A stretch of DNA of 36,261 bases from Burkholderiaceae bacterium (GCA_018780645.1 JADMJJ010000066.1:1-36261); one strand, 5' to 3'; shown: positions 15,126 to 24,659, counted from the first letter of the stretch. Notes: a model not told the origin generated them from the letters alone. A program made the numbers and translations.

Positions 15126-15536
15126 ATGCAAGCCATCACCATCGGTGCCGCGTCCAAGGCCTCGGGCGTCTCGGCCAAGATGATCCGCCACTACGAGCAG
15201 GTGGGCCTGCTGCCGGGCCCGACGCGCAGCGAGTCCGGCTACCGCCTGTTCACCCCGGCCGAGGTGCATGTGCTGCGCTTCATACGCCAGGCCCGCGATC
15301 TGGGCTTCTCGATCGCCCAGATCGGCGAGCTGGTCGGTCTGTGGCAGGACCGCAAGCGCCCCAGCCGCCAGGTCAAGGCGCTGGCCCAGGCCCATATCCA
15401 GGAGCTGGAGCAGAAGGTCCGGGAGCTGCTGGCCATGAAGGCCACCCTGGAACACCTGGCCCACTGCTGCCATGGCGACGACAGGCCCGACTGCCCGATC
15501 CTCGACCAGCTGTCGGGCCACAGTCCGACGCTGTAG
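15126..15536 (+). CDS. cueR: MerR-family copper-responsive activator CueR
   Basis: A 136-residue MerR-type regulator. The N-terminal winged helix-turn-helix (ITIGAASKASGVSAKMIRHYEQVGLL) is followed by the long dimerisation helix and a C-terminal metal loop CCHGDDRPDC. Cys115 and Cys123 have the same spacing as the Cu(I) ligands Cys112/Cys120 of E. coli CueR. Ser80 sits where CueR proteins carry serine instead of the cysteine used by divalent-metal sensors, which argues for Cu(I)/Ag(I)/Au(I) sensing. An extra Cys114 is adjacent. AGGAAA precedes the start. It is co-transcribed with copA and presumably acts on both operators at 12718-12830. Confidence 0.93.
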   Translation: MQAITIGAASKASGVSAKMIRHYEQVGLLPGPTRSESGYRLFTPAEVHVLRFIRQARDLGFSIAQIGELVGLWQDRKRPSRQVKALAQAHIQELEQKVRELLAMKATLEHLAHCCHGDDRPDCPILDQLSGHSPTL

Positions 15537-15544
15537 CCGTGGGG

Positions 15545-15588
15545 GCGCTGATACAGCGCAACGCTGAATACCAAGGCTTGTGCCTTGG
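15545..15588 (+). terminator. Two hairpins after cueR, possible terminator
   Basis: Two small perfect stems follow the cueR stop: GCGCTG-ATA-CAGCGC (15545-15559) and CCAAGGC-TTGT-GCCTTGG (15571-15588). No T tract follows, so termination may be weak. They separate the copper operon from the LysE gene. Confidence 0.4.
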
Positions 15589-15638
15589 CTCGGTGGGCTC
15601 ATGCCCCTAGGCTGGCGCTACCGCCCCTGGAGCCCCCC

Positions 15639-16226
15639 GTGTTGACCGAATTGCTGCCCCTGATGACCTACTGCATGGTGATGTCGGGTACGCCCGGCCC
15701 CAACAATATGATGCTCACCGCCTCGGGCGCCAACTTCGGCTACCGCGGCGCGCTGCCGCAGATCCTGGGCATCAGCAGCGGCGTGTTCGTGCAGACCCTG
15801 CTCACCTGCCTGGGCCTGGGCAGCGTGTTCGCCGCCTATCCTGTGGCACACAGCGTGCTGCGCGTGGCCGGCGCGCTGTACCTGATCTTCCTGGCCTGGC
15901 AGCTCAGCGGCGCTCGCATCGGCGAGGCCCGCGCGCCGCGCCCGGCCACCTATCTGCAGGGCGCGCTGTTCCAGGCCATCAACCCCAAGAGCTGGGTGCG
16001 CGCCATCACCATCGCCTCGGTCTTCATGCCGCCGGGCATGGAGCCGGTGCCCGGCGCCCTGCTGGTGGCCATGGTCAGCCTGATGGTGGGCTTTCCCTGC
16101 ATTTCGATGTGGGCGCTGTTCGGCGTGGCGATACGCCGCCTGCTGACCGACCCGCGCAAGCAGCGCATCTTCAACCTGGCCATGGGCGCCGCGCTGGTGG
16201 TGCTGGCGCTGATGTTCTTGCGCTAA
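15639..16226 (+). CDS. LysE-family amino-acid/metabolite exporter
   Basis: A 195-residue inner-membrane protein of the LysE/RhtB superfamily with about six hydrophobic segments. The conserved early motif SGTPGPNNMMLTASGANFGYR is followed by ALYLIFLAWQL and FQAINPKSWVRAI, all typical. The frame opens earlier, but the GTG at 15639-15641 has GGAG six bases upstream and gives the usual short N-terminus; TTG at 15642 is an alternative. It is ten bases from a MocR-type regulator in the same direction. MocR regulators often control neighbouring transporters, so the two may act together. The substrate is unknown. Confidence 0.88.
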   Translation: MLTELLPLMTYCMVMSGTPGPNNMMLTASGANFGYRGALPQILGISSGVFVQTLLTCLGLGSVFAAYPVAHSVLRVAGALYLIFLAWQLSGARIGEARAPRPATYLQGALFQAINPKSWVRAITIASVFMPPGMEPVPGALLVAMVSLMVGFPCISMWALFGVAIRRLLTDPRKQRIFNLAMGAALVVLALMFLR

Positions 16227-16235
16227 GCTGACCGC

Positions 16236-17702
16236 GTGTTTGCCCTAGACCGCACCTCCTCCATCGCCCTGGCCGACCAGATCGAGGCCCGCCTGGGCGA
16301 GCTGATCATCGAGGGCAGGCTGCCCACCGGCGCGCGGTTGCCGTCGATACGCCAGCTGGCCGCCCAGCTGGCGGTGAGCCCCAACACGGTGGTGGCGGCC
16401 TATGACCGGCTGGTTGCCGCCGGCCTGATCGACTCGCGCGGCACGGCCGGTTTCTTCGTCTGCGTCGGCGGTGAAGGGCGCGGCGCCGTGCCCGACCCTG
16501 TGGCGCTTGAGGCCGGCGAGGAGCAGGAGGGCATCTGGCTGGCCCAGCAGGCCAATGACCAGCGCGCCGGCATGTTGCTGGCCAGCAGCGGCGCCCTGCC
16601 CCCGGCCTGGCTGGAAGATGCTGTGCCCGCCGCCGCGGTGCAACGCGGCTTGAGCCGGAGCACCGCCGGCATGGCCACACGCTGCCCACCGCAAGGGCTG
16701 CCCGAGTTGCGCGAGCGCCTGGCGCTGATGCTGCGGGGCGTCGGCATCGCGGTCGACGCCGGCCGCATCCTCACCACCTATGGCGGCACCCATGCGATCG
16801 ACCTGATCTGTCGCGCCTTTCTGCAGCCCGGCGACACGGTGCTGGTCGAAGATCCCGGCTACTTCCTGATGTTCGATCGCCTGCGCCAGGACGGCTTGCG
16901 CATCATCCCGATCAAGCGCCGCCCGGACGGGCTGGATCTCGAAGGTCTCGAAGCCGCCTGCCGCGAGCACCGGCCCCGCCTGCTCTTCATCCAACCGGTG
17001 CTGCACAACCCCACCGGCTGGAGCAGCAGCCCGGCCAATCTGCACAGGGTGCTGATGCTGGCCCACCAGTACGGCTTTCTGATCGCCGAGGACGATGTGC
17101 AGGGCCACTTCCACCCCGGCCACGCGACGCGGCTGGCCGCCCTCTCGGGACTGGACCGGGTGATCTACTACTCGAGCTTCTGCAAGGCGCTGAGCCCGGC
17201 CCTGCGCATCGGCTATGTGGCCGCCGACCCGGCACTGCTCAAGCCCCTGCTGCGCGCCAAGATCTACTCGGTGCTGACGACGCCGGCGCTGAACGAATAC
17301 GTGCTGCTGGAGGTGCTGATGGCCGGCCGATGGCGCAAGCATCTGGAGCGGCTGAACGCCAAGCTGCTGAGCGCACGCAACGTCAGTGCCCGCCAGCTCA
17401 GCGCGGCGGGTATCCGGCTCGACCATCCCGGCGAGGGCGGCCTGTTCCTCTGGGGCGAGGTGCCCGAGGGGGTGGACCTGGATCTGCTGGTGCAGGACGC
17501 CTACCGCAACCAGATCCTGCTGGCCCGTGGCGCCACCTTCTCGGCCAGTGCGCAGGCCAGCACGCACCTGCGCTTCAACGTGGTGTTCAGCCAGCAGCCG
17601 CGGCTGGCGGACTATCTGCGGGAGCGGTTGCAGGCGCTGGCGGGGGCACGGGCGGCGCTCAACCTGACCGTGGCCCGGATGAAATCCGGAGGCGTTGCGT
17701 GA
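16236..17702 (+). CDS. MocR/PdxR-type regulator (GntR HTH plus PLP aminotransferase domain)
   Basis: A 488-residue fusion regulator starting at a GTG. Residues 1-75 form a GntR winged helix (GARLPSIRQLAAQLAVSPNTVVAAYDRL). The remainder is a class I aminotransferase fold with TTYGGTHAIDLICRAFL near 180, the HNPTG motif near 258, AEDDVQGHFHP near 284, and PLP-binding Lys317 in SSFCKALSPALRIGY. MocR proteins sense PLP or amino-acid adducts and regulate adjacent genes; here LysE is the obvious candidate target. The last residues (VARMKSGGVA) and the stop are encoded by a REPIN-like repeat, so the natural C-terminus has probably been replaced or extended. Confidence 0.9.
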   Translation: MFALDRTSSIALADQIEARLGELIIEGRLPTGARLPSIRQLAAQLAVSPNTVVAAYDRLVAAGLIDSRGTAGFFVCVGGEGRGAVPDPVALEAGEEQEGIWLAQQANDQRAGMLLASSGALPPAWLEDAVPAAAVQRGLSRSTAGMATRCPPQGLPELRERLALMLRGVGIAVDAGRILTTYGGTHAIDLICRAFLQPGDTVLVEDPGYFLMFDRLRQDGLRIIPIKRRPDGLDLEGLEAACREHRPRLLFIQPVLHNPTGWSSSPANLHRVLMLAHQYGFLIAEDDVQGHFHPGHATRLAALSGLDRVIYYSSFCKALSPALRIGYVAADPALLKPLLRAKIYSVLTTPALNEYVLLEVLMAGRWRKHLERLNAKLLSARNVSARQLSAAGIRLDHPGEGGLFLWGEVPEGVDLDLLVQDAYRNQILLARGATFSASAQASTHLRFNVVFSQQPRLADYLRERLQALAGARAALNLTVARMKSGGVA

Positions 17703-17730
17703 CATGGGCCCCGGATTGCATCCGGGCTAC
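17672..17730 (+). repeat. REPIN-like palindromic repeat, copy 3
   Basis: Left half GGCCCGGATGAAATCCGGAG and right half CCCGGATTGCATCCGGGCTAC flank a short loop. It is in the same orientation as copy 2. The left half encodes the last residues of the MocR protein and the loop contains its TGA (17700-17702). The right end lies seven bases from the stop of the convergent ABC permease gene, so the repeat sits at the 3' ends of two genes. Confidence 0.8.
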
Positions 17731-17737
17731 GAAACCC

Positions 17738-18991
17738 TCACTCGTAACGCAAGGCCTCCGCCGGCTGCACGCGGCTGGCCCGCCAGGCCGGGTACAGCGT
17801 GGCCGCGAAGGCCAGCAGCAGCGAGGTGATGGCGATCGGCAACACATCGGCCTGTTGCGGATCGCTGGGCATGTGATCGATCAGATAGACGCTGGGTGAC
17901 AAGAGGCTGGCGCCCAGCACCCGCTCGATGGCCGGCACGATGACGCCGACATTGAACGAGATCAGTAGCCCGAGACCGACGCCGGACAGCGTGCCTATCA
18001 CCCCCGACACTGCCCCCTGCATCATGAAGATCGCCATGATGGAGCGGGGGCTGGCACCGAGCGTGCGCAGGATGGCGATATCGGCCTGCTTGTCGGTCAC
18101 CGTCATCACCAGGGTGGAGACCAGATTGAAGGCGGCCACCGCGACGATCAGGGTCAAGATCAGCGACAGCATGCGCTTCTGGTAAGGCAGGGCCTCGAAC
18201 CAGATGCGGTTGGCCTGGGTCCAGTCGCTGACGCGCAGGCCGGGGCCCAGGCTGGCATGCAGCTGGTCACCGACAGCTTGCGCCAGCGCCGCATCGCTGA
18301 GCCTGAACTGCACCCCATTGGGCCCGGCGACGCGGAACAGCTGCGCCGCGTCATCGATGTGCATCAGCGCCAGCCCGCTGTCGTACTGGAAGTGGCCCGC
18401 CTCGAACACACCCACCACGGTGAACGGCGTCAGCCGCGGCACAAAGCCGGCTGCCGAGGCCTGGCCGCCGGGCGCCACCAGGGTGACCTTGTCGCCCTCG
18501 CGCACGCTGAGGGTTCGCGCCAGTTCTGCCCCGAGGATGATGCCCTGCTGGCCCGGCTGCAGCTTGGCCAGCATGCCGCTCAGCCGCGCGGCCAGCGCCG
18601 ACACCTTGGCCTCCTCGGCGGGAACGATGCCGCGCACCAGGGTGCCACGCAGGTCCTCGCCGCGGCCTATCAGCGTCTGCGCGGCCACAAAGGGCGCCGC
18701 CTCCAACACCGCCGGGTTCTGCTTCGCCCGCGCCGTGGTGGCCTGCCAATCGGGCAACGCCGCCAGATCGGCCGAAGTGACCTCGACATGCGCGATCACC
18801 GCCAGCATGCGCTCGCGCACCTCCTTCTGGAAGCCATTGATCACCGACAGCACGATGATCAACGCCGCCACGCCCAGGGCAATGCCCAGCACCGACACGG
18901 CCGAGATGAAGGACACAAAGCGCGTGCGCCGCCCGCCCCGGCCGGCGCGGGCGTAGCGCCAACCGATCTGCAACTCATAGGGCCAGTTCAT
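17738..18991 (-). CDS. lolC: LolC/LolE-family lipoprotein-releasing ABC permease, copy A
   Basis: A 417-residue inner-membrane protein with one N-terminal membrane helix ([19 protein letters not shown]), a periplasmic domain of about 200 residues and three C-terminal helices of the FtsX type. The N-terminal [12 protein letters not shown] and [13 protein letters not shown] are LolC/E hallmarks. With LolD it extracts outer-membrane lipoproteins from the inner membrane and hands them to LolA. Its ATG overlaps the lolD stop (TGATG at 18989-18993). It is closely related to the permease upstream of lolD (seven differences in the first 71 residues), so it arose by local duplication. Confidence 0.92.
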   Translation of the reverse strand: MNWPYELQIGWRYARAGRGGRRTRFVSFISAVSVLGIALGVAALIIVLSVINGFQKEVRERMLAVIAHVEVTSADLAALPDWQATTARAKQNPAVLEAAPFVAAQTLIGRGEDLRGTLVRGIVPAEEAKVSALAARLSGMLAKLQPGQQGIILGAELARTLSVREGDKVTLVAPGGQASAAGFVPRLTPFTVVGVFEAGHFQYDSGLALMHIDDAAQLFRVAGPNGVQFRLSDAALAQAVGDQLHASLGPGLRVSDWTQANRIWFEALPYQKRMLSLILTLIVAVAAFNLVSTLVMTVTDKQADIAILRTLGASPRSIMAIFMMQGAVSGVIGTLSGVGLGLLISFNVGVIVPAIERVLGASLLSPSVYLIDHMPSDPQQADVLPIAITSLLLAFAATLYPAWRASRVQPAEALRYE

Positions 18992-19677
18992 CAGTTCACC
19001 AACACGCCGACACCCATCGTCAGGCGGCGCGCGCAGCGCTGCGCCAGCTCGGAGTCATGGGTCACCAGCACGAGGGCCATGCCGCGCCCGGCGGCCAAGT
19101 CCAGCATCAGCTTGAACACGCCGTCGGCGGTCTCGCGGTCCAGGTTGCCGGTGGGCTCGTCGGCCAGCACGCAGGCCGGCTCGGTGACCAGGGCGCGGGC
19201 GATCGCAACGCGCTGGCGCTCGCCACCGGACAGCTGGCCCGGCCGGTGTTCGACCCGGGCGGAAAGGCCCACCTGCTCCAGCATCGCACGCGCCTTGGCT
19301 CGGGCCGAGGCCAGATCCATGCGGCGCATGCGCAGCGGCATGGCCACATTGTCCAAGGCGGTGAACTCGGGCAGCAGATGGTGGAACTGATAGACAAAGC
19401 CCAGGTGCTGGTTGCGCCAGCGCCCCTGGGCGGCGGCGTCCATCGCCGCCATGTCGGCGCCGGCCAGCAAGACCTGGCCCTGACTCGGCGCATCCAGACC
19501 ACCCAGTAGATGCAAGAGCGTGGACTTGCCCGAACCCGAGGCGCCGACGATGGCCAGGCTTTCGCCGCGGGACACGCTGATGTCCACGCCGCGCAGCACA
19601 TGCACATCCAGACCACCCTCGCTGAAGTGCTTGTGCAGACCTCGGGCTTCGAGCACAAAGCCAGCTGAGTTATTCAT
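18991..19677 (-). CDS. lolD: Lipoprotein-releasing ABC transporter ATPase LolD
   Basis: A 228-residue ABC ATPase. Walker A is GASGSGKST, the signature is [15 protein letters not shown], and Walker B is [11 protein letters not shown]. The frame opens farther upstream, but the ATG at 19675-19677 ([16 protein letters not shown]) overlaps the upstream permease stop by eight bases (ATGAATAA) and is the natural start. Both junctions overlap, so permease-ATPase-permease is one translationally coupled unit. It is cytoplasmic and drives lipoprotein release. Confidence 0.95.
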   Translation of the reverse strand: MNNSAGFVLEARGLHKHFSEGGLDVHVLRGVDISVSRGESLAIVGASGSGKSTLLHLLGGLDAPSQGQVLLAGADMAAMDAAAQGRWRNQHLGFVYQFHHLLPEFTALDNVAMPLRMRRMDLASARAKARAMLEQVGLSARVEHRPGQLSGGERQRVAIARALVTEPACVLADEPTGNLDRETADGVFKLMLDLAAGRGMALVLVTHDSELAQRCARRLTMGVGVLVN

Positions 19678-20926
19678 AGCGCAGGGCCTCGGCCGGTTGT
19701 ACGCGGCTGGCACGCCAGCTCGGATAGACGGTGGCCGCGAAGGCCAACAAGAGTGATGTGACGGCAATCGGCACGATATCGCCCCGCTGCGGATCACTGG
19801 GCATATGGCTGATCAGGTAGACGCTGGCCGGCAGAAAGGCGGTGTGCAGCAGCCGCTCGATGGCCGGCACGATGACATCGATATTGAAGGCCACCAGCAG
19901 GCCCAGGCCGACGCCGGACACCGTGCCTATCACGCCCGAGGCGGCCCCCTGCACCATGAAGATGCCCATGATGGAGCGGGGGCTGGCGCCCAGCGTGCGC
20001 AGGATGGCGATATCGGCCTGCTTGTCGGTCACCGTCATCACCAGGGTGGAGACCAGATTGAAGGCGGCGACGGCGACGATCAGGGTCAGGATGATGAACA
20101 TCATGCGTTTTTCCAGTTGCACGGCATCGAACCAGCTGCGGTTGGCGCGGGTCCAGTCGCTGACTCGAACGGCAGTGCCGAGGCTCGAAGCCAGCTGGTC
20201 GGCAACCTCTCGCGCCTGCTGCACGTCCTTGAGCTTGAGCTGCACGCCGGTCGGCCCCTCGACGCGGAACAGCCGCGCGGCGTCGTCCACATGGATCAGC
20301 GCCAAGGCGCTGTCGTAGTCGTAGTGGCCCGAGTTGAAGGTGCCCACCAGGGTGAAGGCCTTCAACCGCGGCACCATGCCGGCCGGCGTGACCTGGCCCC
20401 CGGGGGCCACGATGGTGACCTTGTCGCCCTCGCGCAGGCCCAGTGAGCGCGCCAGCTCGAAGCCCAGCACGATGCCCCATTGCCCCGGCTGGAGTCGGCC
20501 GAAAACGCCGTCTTTCAGCTGTGCCGCGAGCGGCGTGACTTGGGCCTCATCGGCAGGCGAGATGCCGCGAACCATCGCGCCGCGCATGTCCTCGCCACGG
20601 GCAATCAGCGCCTGGGCGGACACAAAGGGCGCCGCGCCGACCACCGCCGGGTTCTGCCGGGCCTGGGCCATCGTCGCCTGCCAATCGGGCAGGGCGCCTT
20701 GGTCGGCGGCATGGACCTCGACATGCGCGATCACCGACAGCATGCGGTCGCGCACCTCCTTCTGGAAGCCATTCATCACCGACAGCACGATGATCAGCGC
20801 CGCCACGCCCAGCGCAATGCCCAGCACCGAGACGCCGGAGATGAAGGAGATGAAGCGGTTGCGGCGTCCGCCGCGGCCGGCGCGGGTGTAGCGCCAGCCA
20901 ATCTGCAACTCATAGGGCCAATTCAT
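19670..20926 (-). CDS. lolC: LolC/LolE-family lipoprotein-releasing ABC permease, copy B
   Basis: A 418-residue permease with the same layout as copy A: one N-terminal helix, a large periplasmic domain with [17 protein letters not shown], and three C-terminal helices ([21 protein letters not shown]). Both copies end [13 protein letters not shown] of the third and fourth quarters is strikingly similar, including a 77-base identical stretch (18060-18136 in copy A, 19992-20068 here). It is the first gene of the operon. Either copy could be the LolC-like or the LolE-like partner; a heterodimer or two alternative homodimers are possible. Confidence 0.92.
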   Translation of the reverse strand: MNWPYELQIGWRYTRAGRGGRRNRFISFISGVSVLGIALGVAALIIVLSVMNGFQKEVRDRMLSVIAHVEVHAADQGALPDWQATMAQARQNPAVVGAAPFVSAQALIARGEDMRGAMVRGISPADEAQVTPLAAQLKDGVFGRLQPGQWGIVLGFELARSLGLREGDKVTIVAPGGQVTPAGMVPRLKAFTLVGTFNSGHYDYDSALALIHVDDAARLFRVEGPTGVQLKLKDVQQAREVADQLASSLGTAVRVSDWTRANRSWFDAVQLEKRMMFIILTLIVAVAAFNLVSTLVMTVTDKQADIAILRTLGASPRSIMGIFMVQGAASGVIGTVSGVGLGLLVAFNIDVIVPAIERLLHTAFLPASVYLISHMPSDPQRGDIVPIAVTSLLLAFAATVYPSWRASRVQPAEALRYE

Positions 20927-21001
20927 GGGGAGATGCTAACCGAGGCGTCACGCCGGGCATGGCATCATGGCCCACGGGCACAAAGTCTCAGGAGCCCACC
21001 G

Positions 21002-21772
21002 ATGATCCGCTTGCTACGCCGCTATACTCCGTCGCTGCCACTTCATGCGCTGCTGGCCTGGCTGGCCCGGCTGTCCTTGGCCCTGCACTGCGTCGGCGCA
21101 TCGGCCCTGACCATAGGCAGCCCCGACAACTCCGAGGTCGCGCAGATGGCCCAGGCGGTGCTGCGGCAAGCCTATGCCAAGGCCGGCATTGAGTTCCGGC
21201 CGACCTCGCTGCCGCTGCGGCGCTCCCTGCAGATGGCCGACCGCGGCGAGACCGACGGCGAGATGATGCGCTCGGCCGGCACCCTGCAGACCATGCCCCA
21301 GCTGATACGCATAGATGTGCCGGTGGCGCGGCTGGTGCTCACCGTCTACCGCCGTGGCGAATGCCCCCGCAGCACCAGCGTGGCCGAGCTGAGCCAGCAG
21401 CGCGTGGCCTATTTCCGCGGCACGCGTTCGATCGAGCGCCTGCTGCCGGCCAGCGCCCTGATGCCTGCCGACGACACCTGGGACGCGCTGCGCCGCCTGC
21501 AGGCCGGCATCGCCGATGCCGCCATCGGCGCCGAGCTGGAGACCGATGCGCTGTTGCTCGCCCACGGTGTGCACGGCATCTGCAAGATCGCCGAGCCGGT
21601 GTCGGACGCGCCGCTGTACCACGCGCTGCACGAGCGCCATGCCGCCGCGGCCGCCAAGCTCGAGCAGGTGCTCAAGGAGATGCAGGCCGGCGGCGAGGTG
21701 GCGCGCATCTGGGCGGCCGAGGAGAGGCGCATCCGCGAAGAGGCGGTGCGCAAGTCGCGGATGCCGAAGTAG
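21002..21772 (+). CDS. Periplasmic substrate-binding protein (SBP family 3-like)
   Basis: A 256-residue exported protein. An N-terminal signal-like segment (LPLHALLAWLARLSLALHCVGASA) is followed by LTIGSPDNSEVAQMAQAVLRQAYAKAGIEF, a typical start of the amino-acid-type solute-binding fold. Later segments RGETDGEMMRSAG and LQAGIADAAIGAE also fit this fold. The ATG at 21002 is chosen because AGGAG lies eight bases upstream; the much longer open frame overlaps the divergent permease gene. No ABC permease or ATPase for import is adjacent. It could be an orphan binding protein or a sensor-like relative. The ligand is unknown. It converges on polA with 16 bases between. Confidence 0.75.
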   Translation: MIRLLRRYTPSLPLHALLAWLARLSLALHCVGASALTIGSPDNSEVAQMAQAVLRQAYAKAGIEFRPTSLPLRRSLQMADRGETDGEMMRSAGTLQTMPQLIRIDVPVARLVLTVYRRGECPRSTSVAELSQQRVAYFRGTRSIERLLPASALMPADDTWDALRRLQAGIADAAIGAELETDALLLAHGVHGICKIAEPVSDAPLYHALHERHAAAAAKLEQVLKEMQAGGEVARIWAAEERRIREEAVRKSRMPK

Positions 21773-21788
21773 ACCAGGCCATCGGCGA

Positions 21789-24581
21789 TCAGTGCGCCTC
21801 GTCCCAGTTCGCCCCCACGCCCACCTCGGCCAGCAGCGGCACCAAGAGCCGTGCCACGCCGGCCATCAGCCGCGGGATGGCCGTCTTCGCCCAGTCGAGC
21901 TCGGCGTCGGGCACTTCCAGCACCAGTTCGTCGTGCACCTGCATCACCATCCTTGAGCGCAGCTCGGGCTTGGCGTCCAGCTCGGTCTGCACCGCCAGCA
22001 TGGCCAGCTTGATCAGGTCGGCGGCCGTGCCCTGCATCGGCGCGTTAATGGCCTGGCGCTCTGCGCCGGCGCGGCGCGGGCCATTGCCGCCCTTGATCTC
22101 GGGCAGATAGATGCGCCGGCCGAACAGGGTTTCGACATAGCCCTTGTCGATGGCCGACGCGCGGGTCTCGTCCATATAGCGCTTCACGCCGGCAAAGCGG
22201 GAGAAATAGAGCTCAATGTACTCCTTGGCCGCCTTCTGCTCGATGCCCAGGCTCGATGCCAGGCCGAAGGCACCCATGCCGTAGATCAGGCCGAAGTTGA
22301 TGGTCTTGGCATAGCGGCGCTGCTCGGTCGTGACGTCGCCCACCGGCGTGCCGAAGACCTCGCTGGCAGTGGCTCGGTGCACGTCTATACCCTGCTCGAA
22401 CGCGCGCAGCAGGCCCGGGTCCTCGCTGATATGGGCCATGATGCGCAGCTCGATCTGCGAATAGTCGGCGCTGACGATATGGTGGCCCGGCGGCGCGATA
22501 AAGGCCTCTCGCACGCGCCGGCCCTCGGCGGTGCGGATCGGGATGTTCTGCAGATTCGGGTCGTTGCTGGACAGCCGCCCGGTCACCGCCACCGCCTGGG
22601 CGTAATTGGTGTGCACGCGGCCGGTGTCAGGGTTGATCATCAGCGGCAGCTTGTCGGTGTAGGTGCTCTTCAGCTTGGCCAGGCCGCGGTGCTCCAGCAG
22701 CTTGGCCGGCAGCGGGTAGTCGGCGGCCAGCTTCTCCAGCACCTCCTCGTCGGTGCTCGGCGCGCCGGTGGCCGTCTTCTTGCCCACCGGCAGGCCCAGC
22801 TTGACGAACAGGATCTCGCCGATCTGCTTAGGTGAACCGAGGTTGAACGGCTGGCCGGCGATCTCGTAGGCTTCCTGCTCCAGCGCCACCAGGCGCTGGC
22901 CCAGCTGCTGGCTTTGCTGGTTCAGCCGGGCCGGGTCGATCAACACACCGGTGCGCTCGATGCGCGCCAACACGGCACTGGTCGGCATCTCGATCTGCTC
23001 GTAGACGAACTTCAGCCCCGCCTCGGCCTCGAGCTCGGGCAGCAGCGTCTGGTGCACATGCAGGCACATATCGCTGTCTTCGCAGGAGTACTCGGCGGCT
23101 CGCGCCACATCGACCTGGGCGAAAGGGATCTGGTGCGCGCCCTTGCCGCACAGGTCCTCGTAGTCCAGGCCTTTGCGGCCCAGGTGGCGCTCGGCCAGGG
23201 CCGCCAACCCATGGGTGCGGTGCGCCTCGACGACGTAACTCTGCAGCATGGTGTCGTGGCGGTAGCCGCGCACTTTGACGCCGTGATTGGCCAGCACATG
23301 GGTGTCGTACTTGATGTTCTGACCCAGCTTGGCAGCGCTGGCATCCTCGAGCCAGGGCTTGAGCCTGGCCAGCACTTCGTCCAGCGGCAGCTGCTCGGGC
23401 GCGTCCGGCCCGCTGTGGCGCAAGGGGATGTAGCAGGCCTCGCCGATGGCAACGCTGAAGGATAGGCCGACGATGCGCGCGCGCATGCCGTCCAGCGAAT
23501 CGGTCTCGGTGTCCAGCGCCACCAGCTCGGCGGCCTGCAGCTTGGCCAGCCAGGTGTCGAACTGGGACCAGGTCAGCACGGTGTCGTAGTGATGGGCCAT
23601 CTTGTCGGGCGATGCCACGGGGGCCGACACCGGCACCTCGTCGGCGAACAGGTCGCCATTGCTGCCGGCGGCCGGAGCCGGTGCCGCGGCCGGCGCAGCC
23701 ACCACGCCCAGCGAAGCCTCCAGCTCCTTGCTCCAGCTCTTGAAGCCATAGCGCTTGTAGAAGTCCAGCAGGCCCGGCTGATCGACCTCGCGCAGGGCCA
23801 GGGCCTCCAGCGCCGGCCACTGCTCGACATGGCCGGTGAGATCGCAGTCCAGCACCACGGTCACCAGCCTGCGGCCGGTGGGCAGCCAGTCCAGCGCCTT
23901 GCGCAGGTTCTCGCCGGCCACGCCCTTGATGCTGGCGGCGGCGGCGATCACGCCGTCCAGCGAGCCATGCTCGGCAATCCATTTGGCAGCGGTCTTGGGG
24001 CCGACCTTCTCGACGCCGGGCACGTTGTCCACGGTGTCGCCCATCAGGGTCAGGTAGTCGATGATGCGATCCGGCGGCACACCGAACTTCTCCTGCACCC
24101 CGGCCACGTCCAGGCGCTCGTTGCTCATCGTGTTGATCAGCGTCACCTGGGGGTTGACCAGCTGGGCCAGGTCCTTGTCACCGGTGGATATGACGACGCT
24201 GTGGCCGCTCTCGGCCGCCACGCGCGACAGCGTGCCGATCGCGTCGTCGGCCTCGATGCCGGGCACTTCCAGCACCGGCCAGCCCAATAGCTTGACAACC
24301 TCGTGGATGGGGGCGATCTGCTCGCGCAGTGCGTCGGGCATCGGTGCTCGCTGGGCCTTGTATTCGGGATACCAGTCATCACGGAAGGTCGGGCCCTTGG
24401 CGTCGAACACGCAGGCCGCGTGTTCGGCCGGGAACTGCTCGCGCAGCTTCTTCATCATCGCCACGAAGCCATGGATGGCGCCGGTCGGAAAGCCGTCGGG
24501 CGCGCGCAGATCGGGCATGGCGTGGTAGGCGCGGTACAGGTAGCTGGAACCATCGACCAGCAGCAGGGTAGGGGTGCTCAT
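21789..24581 (-). CDS. polA: DNA polymerase I
   Basis: A 930-residue repair and Okazaki-fragment-processing polymerase with all three domains. The 5' nuclease (residues 1-290) shows LLVDGSSYLYRAYHA, CVFDAKGPTFRDDWYPEYKAQR and VPGIEADD. The 3'-5' proofreading exonuclease (about 350-535) keeps Asp357 and Glu359 (DTETDSL), NIKYDTHV and the YSCEDSD block, so it should be active. The polymerase domain has motif A DYSQIELR with Asp706, motif B RRYAKTINFGLIYG, and motif C QVHDELVLEV with Asp884. An Ala/Pro-rich linker lies near 310-330. The ATG at 24579-24581 gives the canonical MSTPTLLLVDGSS start; a longer open frame adds 37 atypical residues. Confidence 0.97.
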   Translation of the reverse strand: MSTPTLLLVDGSSYLYRAYHAMPDLRAPDGFPTGAIHGFVAMMKKLREQFPAEHAACVFDAKGPTFRDDWYPEYKAQRAPMPDALREQIAPIHEVVKLLGWPVLEVPGIEADDAIGTLSRVAAESGHSVVISTGDKDLAQLVNPQVTLINTMSNERLDVAGVQEKFGVPPDRIIDYLTLMGDTVDNVPGVEKVGPKTAAKWIAEHGSLDGVIAAAASIKGVAGENLRKALDWLPTGRRLVTVVLDCDLTGHVEQWPALEALALREVDQPGLLDFYKRYGFKSWSKELEASLGVVAAPAAAPAPAAGSNGDLFADEVPVSAPVASPDKMAHHYDTVLTWSQFDTWLAKLQAAELVALDTETDSLDGMRARIVGLSFSVAIGEACYIPLRHSGPDAPEQLPLDEVLARLKPWLEDASAAKLGQNIKYDTHVLANHGVKVRGYRHDTMLQSYVVEAHRTHGLAALAERHLGRKGLDYEDLCGKGAHQIPFAQVDVARAAEYSCEDSDMCLHVHQTLLPELEAEAGLKFVYEQIEMPTSAVLARIERTGVLIDPARLNQQSQQLGQRLVALEQEAYEIAGQPFNLGSPKQIGEILFVKLGLPVGKKTATGAPSTDEEVLEKLAADYPLPAKLLEHRGLAKLKSTYTDKLPLMINPDTGRVHTNYAQAVAVTGRLSSNDPNLQNIPIRTAEGRRVREAFIAPPGHHIVSADYSQIELRIMAHISEDPGLLRAFEQGIDVHRATASEVFGTPVGDVTTEQRRYAKTINFGLIYGMGAFGLASSLGIEQKAAKEYIELYFSRFAGVKRYMDETRASAIDKGYVETLFGRRIYLPEIKGGNGPRRAGAERQAINAPMQGTAADLIKLAMLAVQTELDAKPELRSRMVMQVHDELVLEVPDAELDWAKTAIPRLMAGVARLLVPLLAEVGVGANWDEAH

Positions 24582-24659
24582 GCCCGAATTGTGCGGGATG
24601 TGAAGGTCTCCGCCGGCACCCAAGCGGTGGCGAGGGCGCGGGCGCCTAGAATCGGGCCC

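Noticed and set aside
20480-21001. N-terminal extension of the periplasmic binding protein
   Set aside because: It is antisense to the permease gene; a signal peptide and AGGAG site support the start at 21002.
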